Positions 1-6,885 of a DNA stretch of 64,000 nt are shown piece after piece. A model generated the notes under the pieces. It was not told the DNA's origin. It ran no database searches and was given only the letters and a program-made list of their open reading frames with translations. The stretch is from an uncultured Bradyrhizobium sp. (GTDB lineage: Bacteria > Pseudomonadota > Alphaproteobacteria > Rhizobiales > Xanthobacteraceae): the NCBI RefSeq assembly GCF_936943645.1, contig NZ_CAKZJO010000040.1, positions 31,758 to 95,757 on the forward strand. The letters are read 5' to 3'. The translations under genes were made by a program, and so were the position numbers. The number at the start of each line of letters is the position of its first letter. Position 1 is the stretch's first letter.

Positions 1-1188
1 CGCGGCCTGCTCCCGGTTCTGAACTTCGCTGGCGGCGGCATCGCGCTCGGCCTTGGCCACCGCCTGAACCTTGAATTCCTCGACCGCGCCGGCCATCTCG
101 CCGATCTCGTCCTTGCGGCCGAGGCCCGGCAGCACCACGTCGAAATTGCCCGAAGCCAGCTCGCGCATCGCCTTGCACATCGCGATCATCGGACGCGAGA
201 TGCCGGTGCCGAGCAGGAAGGCAAGCACCGCACCAAGCAGCGTACCGCCGATGGCGAGGATCAGAACCAATTGCTCGGTCTTGCCGATGGTCGCCTCCGA
301 TTCCGAGTCCAGCCGCTGCTGCTCGGCAACGAGGTCGGCCTTCATGGCCGTGGCGCCTTGCAGGATCGCACCGGCCGAGCCGCTCATCTCGGTGACGAGG
401 TCGTCGACCAACTTGGCTTTCGCGATCAGCTTCTCCAGCGCTTCCCGATACGCGCCGAGGAACGCTTTGGCCTCCTTCAGGCCGGCGACGATCTTGTCAT
501 CCATCGAATAGACCGCGCCGAGCGAGTTCTCGACGAACTTCAGTCGCGCCATCGCACTTGCGCCGACGGCCTGGTCGGAGTTGAGGATGAAATTGCTCGC
601 GGCCGCGCTCGCGGTCTGGAACTGGGAGTTGACCTGCTTGGTGCCGAACTCGATCGCCTGCGCTTCGGAGTCGGAGGCATTGTTGCCGATATCGTCGAGC
701 TTGTATTTCAGGAGATTGGCGTTGCGCTGAAGCTGGTTCTGGACCAGGAGCGCGCTGTCGCGCTTGGCCTGCAGAATCTTGGCGAAGGTCGCCGAGAAAT
801 TGGAAAATTCCTTGGCGAGCTTGTCGAGGCTCTCGAGCCGCGCCGGTTTCTTGGCATTCTTGACCGCCTGATCGATGGCATTCTTCAGGCTGGCCTCGGC
901 GTCCAGCGCCGCCTTGGCGTCGTCTTCCTTGCCGGTCACCACGAAGTAGCGGGCGGCGGAACGATAGCCAAGCAATTCGCGATCGATATTGCGGGCGAGA
1001 TCGGCCTCCGAGACGCTGCTGCGGTAGGATCCGACGCCCTGCGAAACGCGCTCGAAGCCGAAATAGGAGAAGGCCATGCTGCCGGCGGAGATCGCCAGCA
1101 CCGCGGCAAAGCCGAGGATGATCTTGGCGCGGAACCTGAGGGTCGGAAATATTGTGCGCTTAAACGGCGACGCGATACGCCCGGACAT
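1..1188 (-). CDS. Methyl-accepting chemotaxis protein, N-terminal part (cut by window edge)
   Basis: The minus strand is open from an ATG at 1188 to the left edge, giving 396 residues without a stop. The order is a short basic cytoplasmic tail, a first membrane helix at about residues 22-44 (FRAKIILGFAAVLAISAGS), a long helical periplasmic region of about 260 residues, a second membrane helix near residues 303-325 (LVLILAIGGTLLGAVLAFLL) and a HAMP segment (ISRPMIAMCKAMRELASGNF). The all-helical ligand region resembles the four-helix-bundle receptors common in rhizobia. The methyl-accepting and CheA-contact hairpin would lie outside the window, so the receptor call rests on architecture. A GGGGG Shine-Dalgarno stretch lies just upstream of the start. 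The ligand cannot be told from sequence. Confidence 0.85.
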   Translation of the reverse strand, partial: MSGRIASPFKRTIFPTLRFRAKIILGFAAVLAISAGSMAFSYFGFERVSQGVGSYRSSVSEADLARNIDRELLGYRSAARYFVVTGKEDDAKAALDAEASLKNAIDQAVKNAKKPARLESLDKLAKEFSNFSATFAKILQAKRDSALLVQNQLQRNANLLKYKLDDIGNNASDSEAQAIEFGTKQVNSQFQTASAAASNFILNSDQAVGASAMARLKFVENSLGAVYSMDDKIVAGLKEAKAFLGAYREALEKLIAKAKLVDDLVTEMSGSAGAILQGATAMKADLVAEQQRLDSESEATIGKTEQLVLILAIGGTLLGAVLAFLLGTGISRPMIAMCKAMRELASGNFDVVLPGLGRKDEIGEMAGAVEEFKVQAVAKAERDAAASEVQNREQAA

Positions 1189-1436
1189 TCCCAACCCCCA
1201 ATGTAATTCTTGCATTGTGCAGATCGGCCCGGGAGCAGCCCTTCCCGAACCTGCGATGAAAATTAGGGCAGAAACGTCAAGGGGCGGTAAATTCTTCCAG
1301 CCCGAGCCGCCTGACGGTGACCACACGTTCCGCGGAACTGGTCGCCATGTTGCGACCAGACGAAAAAGGCCATATTCTCTGGACACTTGTCAGGCACTTG
1401 GCATCAGACCAAGCGGGTCCTTGAGGGAGAAACGGA
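1189..1436. promoter_or_regulatory. Divergent intergenic region between chemoreceptor and FIST gene
   Basis: These 248 bases separate two genes transcribed away from each other, so both promoters should lie here. No convincing -35/-10 pair or operator palindrome was seen by eye. Confidence 0.4.
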
Positions 1437-2603
1437 GTGGGGCAAACCGACTTTCGGTTTGGCGGTGCGTCTGGCGTTGCCGTCGCGAAGTCGAAGGCCG
1501 CGGGCGCCGAGCAAGCCGTTGCCGACCTCGCCGCCCAGCTTCCATCCGACGAGCTGGCGCTCGTTCTGCTCTTCGTCTCCCCGAGCTACGATCCGCACCA
1601 ATTCATCGCCGAAATCAGCCGCCAATTCGAAGGGATCCCGGTTTGCGGTTGCACCACGGCCGGCGAGCTGGCGCCTGACGGCTGGGACGAGAACAGCGTC
1701 GTCGCCCTCGCCTTCAGCAGTGCCGATTTCTCGGCCGTGGTACGCCCGATTCTCAATCTCGACAGTTTTCACGTCGAGGACGGCCGCAGGATCAGCGCCG
1801 AGGCCCGGCAGGAATTGCTGCGGGTGTCCTCCCGGGTCGAGCGCGGAAATCCGTTCGGCCTTGTCCTGATCGATGGTCTGTGCCGCCGGGAAGAAGCGGT
1901 GATGTCCGCGCTCTATGCCTCGCTGGACGACATCCCCATCGTCGGCGGCTCCGCGGGCGACGGGATGCGGTTCGAGCGGACCTGGGTGTTCCTCGACGGC
2001 AAGGCGCACACCAACGCCGCTCTCCTCATCCTCCTGAGCACGTCGCTGCCGTTCCGGGTTTTCAAATGTGACAATTTCGAACCGCGGCCCCAGAAGATGG
2101 TGGTCACCGAGGCCGACATCGAGAATCGCACCGTCCGGGAGTTGAACGCCGAGCCTGCCGCCCAGGAATATTCCCGCGTCGTCGGGATCATGGACGCCAA
2201 GCTCGATCCGTTCTCCTTCGCCTCGCATCCCGTTCTGGTCCGCGTCGGCGGCTCCTACTATGCCCGCTCGATCCAGCGCGTCGAACCGGACGGGTCGCTG
2301 CACTTCTTTTGCGCCATCGACGAAGGCATGGTGCTGACGGCGGCAACATCGCGCAGCCTCGTCGGCACGACGCGCGCGGCCTTCGCGGAAACGCGCGACC
2401 AGATCGGCGACGTCTCGCTCTATATCGGTTTCGAGTGCCTGCTGCGCCGGCTCGACGCCGAGCAGCACCAGCTCGCCCGCGACATGTCCGAACTCTACCG
2501 GCAGAATCGCGTGGTCGGCTTTCATACCTACGGCGAGCAGTTCGGCTCGATGCATGTGAACCAGACCTTCACGGGCGTCGCCATCGGCAGGCGTCCGTCG
2601 TGA
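1437..2603 (+). CDS. FIST domain sensor protein (NosP-like)
   Basis: The 388-residue protein fits FIST_N followed by FIST_C and has no membrane segment or signal peptide. Recognisable FIST features are the LALVLLFVSPSYDP strand, the GCTTAGELAPDG loop near residues 70-80, GGSAGDG near residue 170, and a C-terminal half ending in GFHTYGEQFGSMHVNQTFTGVA. The start is GTG behind GGGAGAAACG. The stop overlaps the GTG of the following histidine kinase (GTGA), so the two are translationally coupled. In Pseudomonas, a FIST protein (NosP) binds heme and nitric oxide and controls a co-transcribed hybrid kinase (NahK). The same arrangement here suggests a ligand-sensing input for the kinase, but the ligand is inferred only. 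Confidence 0.85.
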   Translation: MGQTDFRFGGASGVAVAKSKAAGAEQAVADLAAQLPSDELALVLLFVSPSYDPHQFIAEISRQFEGIPVCGCTTAGELAPDGWDENSVVALAFSSADFSAVVRPILNLDSFHVEDGRRISAEARQELLRVSSRVERGNPFGLVLIDGLCRREEAVMSALYASLDDIPIVGGSAGDGMRFERTWVFLDGKAHTNAALLILLSTSLPFRVFKCDNFEPRPQKMVVTEADIENRTVRELNAEPAAQEYSRVVGIMDAKLDPFSFASHPVLVRVGGSYYARSIQRVEPDGSLHFFCAIDEGMVLTAATSRSLVGTTRAAFAETRDQIGDVSLYIGFECLLRRLDAEQHQLARDMSELYRQNRVVGFHTYGEQFGSMHVNQTFTGVAIGRRPS

Positions 2604-3958
2604 CCGAGCTGTGGCAGGACCCCGACACGGTCGAGCAGTTGCAGCGCGAAACCGCGAAGCTGAAGAAGATCAATGCCGCGCTGATGTCCCGCGTCGAGCG
2701 CTCGATGGACCAGCAGCTCAACGCGTTCTCCCTGTTCGAGACCGCCATCGCGCTCGACCGCCAGGTCCGGGACCGGACCACCCAGCTGCGCGAAGCCCTG
2801 CATTCGATCGAACGCGCCAATGAGGGGCTGTATCGCGCCAAGCAGCAGGCCGAGGCTGCAAGCTCGCTCAAATCGTCCGTTCTGATCTCCGTCACCCACG
2901 ACCTGTTGCAGCCGCTGAACGCGGCGCGGCTGACGCTCTCCGCGCTGGCCGAGATGACGGAAACGCAGGAGTCGGGCCTGCTGGTCGACCAGGTCGATCG
3001 CTCGCTGGTGACGCTGGAGGATCTGCTGCGGTCGTTGCTGGAGATCGCCAAGCTCGACGCCGGCGCGCTCAGGCCCGAAGTGCGTCCGTTGGCACTGGCG
3101 CCGCTGTTCGAGCAGCTTCGCAACGAATTCGCGCCGATCGCGGCGCGGCAAGGCCTGTCCTTACGCATCCGCACCTCGCCGCTCGCGGTGTCGTCGGACG
3201 CGATGATGCTCCGGCGCATCCTGCAAAATCTGCTCGCCAATGCCATCCGCTACACCCGCAGCGGTGGCGTGGTGATGGGATGCAGGCGCAGCAACGACCG
3301 CATCTGTGTCCAGGTTTCCGATACCGGACCGGGAATTGCGCAGGCGCAGCAAGAGGCGATCTTTCGCGAATTCCAGCGCGGCGAAGCCAGCGCGACCGAC
3401 CAGGCCGGGTTCGGGCTCGGCCTCTCCATCGTGCGCCGCTTCGCAACCGTGCTCGGACATGAGGTGCGGCTGTCGTCGCAGGTCGGCAAGGGATCGACCT
3501 TCGTCCTGGAGCTCGAGCCGGCCGATCCCTCCGAGGTCAGCGACGAGGTGCACGAGACCAAGCTCAGCGAACGTCGCTATGGTGGCCTCGAAGGCGCCAA
3601 GATCCTGCTGGTCGAGAACGACCCGTCCGGCTCCGAAGCCATGGCCGCCTTGCTGGAAGGGTGGGGCTGCGACGTCGCGACCACGCCATCGGCGGCGGAT
3701 GCGCTGCTGCGCCTCAACGAGCTGGGCGGCGCGCCCGACGCGGTCATCGCCGATCTTCATCTCGATCACGGCGAAAGCGGATTGTCGGCGATTGCCGACA
3801 TCCGGCAGCATCTGAAGCTCGACGTGCCCGCGATGATCATCACCGCCGACTATTCCGAGAAGGCCGCCAAACAGGCGAGCCTCTCCGGCCTCGAAGTGCT
3901 GAAGAAGCCGATCAAGCCTGCTGAGATGCGCGCACTGCTGTCGTTCCTGCTGACTTGA
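2600..3958 (+). CDS. Hybrid histidine kinase with C-terminal receiver (NahK/ErcS'-like)
   Basis: This 452-residue cytoplasmic kinase starts at a GTG overlapping the FIST stop. Residues 10-90 are coiled coil with no PAS or membrane segment, so input must come from a partner, most likely the FIST protein. The HisKA box is SVTHDLLQPLN with His100. The ATPase shows the N box NLLANAIRYT, the G1 box DTGPGIA and the G2 box GFGLGLSIV. A receiver begins near residue 335 (ILLVEND), with phospho-acceptor Asp385 in VIADLH and the conserved Lys in LKKPIKP. The downstream two NarL-type regulators are convergent with it. In Pseudomonas aeruginosa, kinases of this type lie in the ethanol-oxidation regulatory cluster, which matches the PQQ dehydrogenase genes here. 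Confidence 0.9.
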   Translation: MTELWQDPDTVEQLQRETAKLKKINAALMSRVERSMDQQLNAFSLFETAIALDRQVRDRTTQLREALHSIERANEGLYRAKQQAEAASSLKSSVLISVTHDLLQPLNAARLTLSALAEMTETQESGLLVDQVDRSLVTLEDLLRSLLEIAKLDAGALRPEVRPLALAPLFEQLRNEFAPIAARQGLSLRIRTSPLAVSSDAMMLRRILQNLLANAIRYTRSGGVVMGCRRSNDRICVQVSDTGPGIAQAQQEAIFREFQRGEASATDQAGFGLGLSIVRRFATVLGHEVRLSSQVGKGSTFVLELEPADPSEVSDEVHETKLSERRYGGLEGAKILLVENDPSGSEAMAALLEGWGCDVATTPSAADALLRLNELGGAPDAVIADLHLDHGESGLSAIADIRQHLKLDVPAMIITADYSEKAAKQASLSGLEVLKKPIKPAEMRALLSFLLT

Positions 3959-3965
3959 CGGCCTT

Positions 3966-4652
3966 CTATTCCGACTGTGCGCGATCGTGCTTTGCCCGGC
4001 TTTCGTCGCTTGCCAGCGTCGCAAAATCGATCTTCGACATCTCGACGATCGCCTTGGTGCGGCTCACGACGTTCAGCTTGCGCAGGATGTCCGAGACATG
4101 GACCTTCACGGTCGTCTCGGAAATCTTCAGCTCATAGGCAATCTGCTTGTTCTGGAGGCCGCGCTTGAGCATGTCGAGGACACGCAATTGCTGCGGTGTC
4201 AGATCATGCAGCCGTTTCAGCAGATCATGGGCGGGACTTGGAGCGCGCTGCGGCCGGAGTGCACGATAGGCATGGGGAAGACAGACGATCCCCTGCAGCG
4301 CCTCGCCGATCGACCGGGCGAGCTCCTGCTTGGACGAGGATTTGAAGATGTAACCGGCCACACCGAGCGACAAGGCGCTCGAGATGATCCTGGGATCCTG
4401 ATGTCCCGACACGATGACGACCGGAACCCTCGGAAAGGCCTTGCGGATGCGCACGATGCCGGAGAGGCCGGTGGTGCCCGGCATCGACAGATCGAGCAGG
4501 AGGAGATCGAGCTCGGCGCCCGCGGACAACTGCTCGAGCGCACCGTCGACTGAAATCGCCTGCAGGACTTCGGCCCCGGGCGCCACCATCTGCAGCGCAC
4601 CTTCGAGCGCCTCGCGGAACAACGGATGGTCTTCGACAATCAGAAATCGCAT
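3966..4652 (-). CDS. NarL/FixJ-type LuxR response regulator
   Basis: The 228-residue protein has a receiver (FLIVEDHPLFREALE, phospho-acceptor Asp in LLLLDLSMPG, Lys in YIFKSSSK) joined to a C-terminal LuxR helix-turn-helix (LTPQQLRVLDMLKRGLQNKQIAYEL, then SETTVKVHVSDILRKL). The start is ATG at 4652, with a GTG directly before it as an alternative. It converges on the hybrid kinase with a 7-base gap and is 104 bases downstream of a second, clearly paralogous regulator in the same orientation. No cognate kinase is encoded in the same operon, so phosphorylation by the adjacent hybrid kinase or another kinase is inference. AgmR/ErbR-like control of alcohol oxidation is the likely role given the neighbours. 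Confidence 0.9.
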   Translation of the reverse strand: MRFLIVEDHPLFREALEGALQMVAPGAEVLQAISVDGALEQLSAGAELDLLLLDLSMPGTTGLSGIVRIRKAFPRVPVVIVSGHQDPRIISSALSLGVAGYIFKSSSKQELARSIGEALQGIVCLPHAYRALRPQRAPSPAHDLLKRLHDLTPQQLRVLDMLKRGLQNKQIAYELKISETTVKVHVSDILRKLNVVSRTKAIVEMSKIDFATLASDESRAKHDRAQSE

Positions 4653-4756
4653 CACGCGTCAGCCATTTCCAAATCGTTGCCGGACTTCGAGCTTCAGTTG
4701 AGCATGGATCAGCCGGCGCACGCCGGCTTGATCGAGGTCAACAATGGCGGCGCCGA

Positions 4757-5443
4757 TCATTGCGGCCTCCCGCGGTCGACCCGCGCATACGGCCGGTTCC
4801 TGGGATCGGGCAAGTCCATCTTGCCGATCTCGATGATCGCCTTGTTGCGGCTGAACAGCCCGAGCTTGCGCAGGATCTCGGTGATGTGCGCCTTGACCGT
4901 GGACTCGGCGAGCTGCAGTTCCTGCGCGATCTGCCGGTTCGGATAGCCGCGGCGGAGCAGGTCCAGAACCCTGAGCTGCTGCGGCGTGAGCTCGCGGAGC
5001 TTGACCTCGAGAGCCTTGCTGGTTTCGGCTTTCCGCCGCTGCGGCGTTGCCACGAAATCTCGCGGCACCGACACCGATCCGGACAGCACGCCCTCGATCG
5101 ACTGGGCCAGCTCGCGCTTCGACGTCGATTTCGGCAGATAGCCGGCGGCGCCGAGCGCCAGCGCCTCGCGGACCACGTGCTGGTCTTCCTCGCTCGAGAC
5201 GATGGCGACCGGCAGGCGCGGATAGGTCTCGCGCAAGCGGAGGAAGCCGGAGAAGCCGGTCGCATCCGGCAGCTGCAGATCGAGCAGCGCGAGGTCGATC
5301 CCCTGCTCGGCCGACAGGATGTCCAGTGCGTCCTCGATCGACATCGCCTCCAGGATACGGGCTTCCGGCAAGGCCAGCCGCACGGCATTGCCCAGCGCTT
5401 CGCGAAACAGCGGATGATCGTCGATGATCAGGAAGCTGGCCAT
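4757..5443 (-). CDS. NarL/FixJ-type LuxR response regulator (paralogue of the preceding one)
   Basis: This 228-residue regulator starts at the ATG at 5443 behind GGAAGGCGCC; longer open frames upstream lack receiver homology. The receiver shows FLIIDDHPLFREAL, phospho-acceptor Asp in LALLDLQLPD and Lys in YLPKSTSK. The LuxR domain reads LTPQQLRVLDLLRRGYPNRQIAQEL, then ESTVKAHITEILRKL. Domain order and motif wording match the neighbouring regulator, indicating a tandem duplication. It lies downstream of the binding-protein/cytochrome gene in the same orientation after 123 bases that contain a nested inverted repeat. A role in controlling the PQQ alcohol dehydrogenase block is likely but not shown by sequence. 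Confidence 0.9.
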   Translation of the reverse strand: MASFLIIDDHPLFREALGNAVRLALPEARILEAMSIEDALDILSAEQGIDLALLDLQLPDATGFSGFLRLRETYPRLPVAIVSSEEDQHVVREALALGAAGYLPKSTSKRELAQSIEGVLSGSVSVPRDFVATPQRRKAETSKALEVKLRELTPQQLRVLDLLRRGYPNRQIAQELQLAESTVKAHITEILRKLGLFSRNKAIIEIGKMDLPDPRNRPYARVDRGRPQ

Positions 5444-5509
5444 GGCGCCTTCCAAAAGATCCGCCGCGGCAGCGGCAGCAGCGCACCCGTCCTGGGCCGG
5501 TCCGGCACC

Positions 5510-5544
5510 GGGAAGATGCAAGGTGGATATTACCACATCTTCCC
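5510..5544. promoter_or_regulatory. Nested inverted repeat upstream of response regulator gene
   Basis: The arms GGGAAGATG (5510-5518) and CATCTTCCC (5536-5544) are perfectly complementary, and a second inner palindrome GTGG-ATATTA-CCAC lies between them. On the minus strand no T run follows, which argues against a terminator. It sits about 70-100 bases upstream of the regulator start, so an operator is the better guess. Confidence 0.45.
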
Positions 5545-5566
5545 GCTTCCGTCCGGTCAAGGCCGT

Positions 5567-6757
5567 TCAGTCGTTCGATTCGACCTGGACGCTCAGCAGG
5601 AAGGAATAGATGCTGGCGAACTGGTCGTCAGTGAAGACCTCCTTCCACGACGGCATGCCCTTGGCGGGACGCCCCTCATGCACGGTCTTCCAGAACGTGT
5701 CGCGCATGTCGTCGCCGTAGCGGTGACGCAGGAGCCGCAGGTCGATCTTCCGCTCGCTCTGGATGGCGTCGGGGCCGTGGCAATGCGCGCAGGTTCCGTT
5801 GAAGATCTCCTTGCCCGCACCGGCGATCTCCGTATTCGGCACGGCCGCATCGCCCTTGGTCTCGGTCGCCACCACGCTTGCGACCTGCGGCGCGACGGGC
5901 CCCGGACCGGTCCCGGTCGTGGTTTCCGCGGGCACGGCTTCAGTCGTGCCGAAGCGGACCGGCTGTCCGACCGGCAAGCCGTATTTCATCGCGAGATCGG
6001 CGATGGTGCGCTGAAGCGTCGGCAGGATCGCATCGACCCGATCGCGCAGCTCGCTCGATCCCTTGGCAAAGCCGATCGCGGCATCCCATGACAGGGCCTC
6101 GCCTTCAGTGAGCCGGATCTGATAGCGATCGCCGTAGGCGGTCATGTTGAGCCAGCCGGCGACGGGCCCCCAGATGAAGGCGACGTCCGCCCTGCCCTGG
6201 TCGAGCGCCTGCATCGCTTCCTCGGGCGACAGCACGGTCACCTTCTGGATGTCGTCACGGGTCGCCAACAGGTTCTGCGGCGTGCTGGCGTACTGGACCG
6301 CGACGCGCTTGCCCCTGAGATCGTCCACGCCGCCGATCGCCTGCCCCTTCGCCGCGACCAGGGCATAACCCTCCTTCGCAAACGTGCTGGAGAAGATCAC
6401 GGCCGGCCCCATGAAGTCCTCGGAGCGCGGCAAACCGATCATGGCATCGCACTGCTTGCCGAGCAGCGTGACCCGCACGGTCCGTTTGCCGAAATAGGAT
6501 TTGTACCAGTCGTAAGTGATGGGCTGGCCGAGCGCCTGCGCCAGCGCCTGGCCGATCTCGACATAGAAGCCCGGCTGCGACGGATTATCGCTCGAGAACG
6601 GCAGATTGGTCGGATCGGCGCACAGACGGAACGGCTTGGTCTCGTCGGCATGGCCGGCGGTGGCTGATGCGATCACCGCAGACGCGGCGAGCCATGCGAG
6701 CCGTCCCGCGATGGCGCGAGGTCGGCTGTTGCGATTCCCTGGATTGATCGGACGCAT
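5567..6757 (-). CDS. Fusion of PQQ-dehydrogenase-associated periplasmic binding protein (MxaJ/XoxJ-like) and cytochrome c (XoxG-like)
   Basis: About 396 residues with an N-terminal export signal (RLAWLAASAVIASATAGHA). The first 260 residues are a family 3 solute-binding fold of the type found beside PQQ alcohol dehydrogenases (FRLCADPTNLPFSSDN, FYVEIGQALAQALG, KRVAVQYAST). A Pro/Thr/Val-rich linker of about 40 residues follows. The last 90 residues are a class I cytochrome c with heme motif CAHCH and a distal MPSW methionine. Normally the J and G proteins are separate. Here one polypeptide would deliver both the accessory protein and the electron acceptor to the periplasm. The start at 6757 is chosen for its GGAG site; 6763 and 6772 are in-frame alternatives. 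It follows the dehydrogenase gene after 128 bases holding a strong hairpin. Confidence 0.88.
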   Translation of the reverse strand: MRPINPGNRNSRPRAIAGRLAWLAASAVIASATAGHADETKPFRLCADPTNLPFSSDNPSQPGFYVEIGQALAQALGQPITYDWYKSYFGKRTVRVTLLGKQCDAMIGLPRSEDFMGPAVIFSSTFAKEGYALVAAKGQAIGGVDDLRGKRVAVQYASTPQNLLATRDDIQKVTVLSPEEAMQALDQGRADVAFIWGPVAGWLNMTAYGDRYQIRLTEGEALSWDAAIGFAKGSSELRDRVDAILPTLQRTIADLAMKYGLPVGQPVRFGTTEAVPAETTTGTGPGPVAPQVASVVATETKGDAAVPNTEIAGAGKEIFNGTCAHCHGPDAIQSERKIDLRLLRHRYGDDMRDTFWKTVHEGRPAKGMPSWKEVFTDDQFASIYSFLLSVQVESND

Positions 6758-6845
6758 CCTCATCTCCGGCATTTGGGAATGGTTGGATCAGGCGTTGCGG
6801 CCCAGGATCTGACTGGCGCCGCCGCTGCGCGATGTCGAGAAAGCA

Positions 6846-6878
6846 CGCGCGTATCCCGTCTCCTTCGGGACACGCGCG
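6846..6878 (-). terminator. Hairpin between PQQ dehydrogenase and binding-protein/cytochrome gene
   Basis: The arms CGCGCGTATCCCG (6846-6858) and CGGGACACGCGCG (6866-6878) pair over 13 positions with one G-U type exception around a 7-base loop. Read on the minus strand it follows the dehydrogenase stop and is followed by a short pyrimidine stretch (TGCTTTCTC). It could attenuate downstream expression or stabilise the upstream transcript. Confidence 0.55.
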
Positions 6879-6885
6879 CGAGTTG

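Noticed and set aside
271..1206. A 311-residue plus-strand frame at the left edge
   Set aside because: The minus strand encodes a continuous chemoreceptor with membrane helices and HAMP; the plus frame is its shadow.
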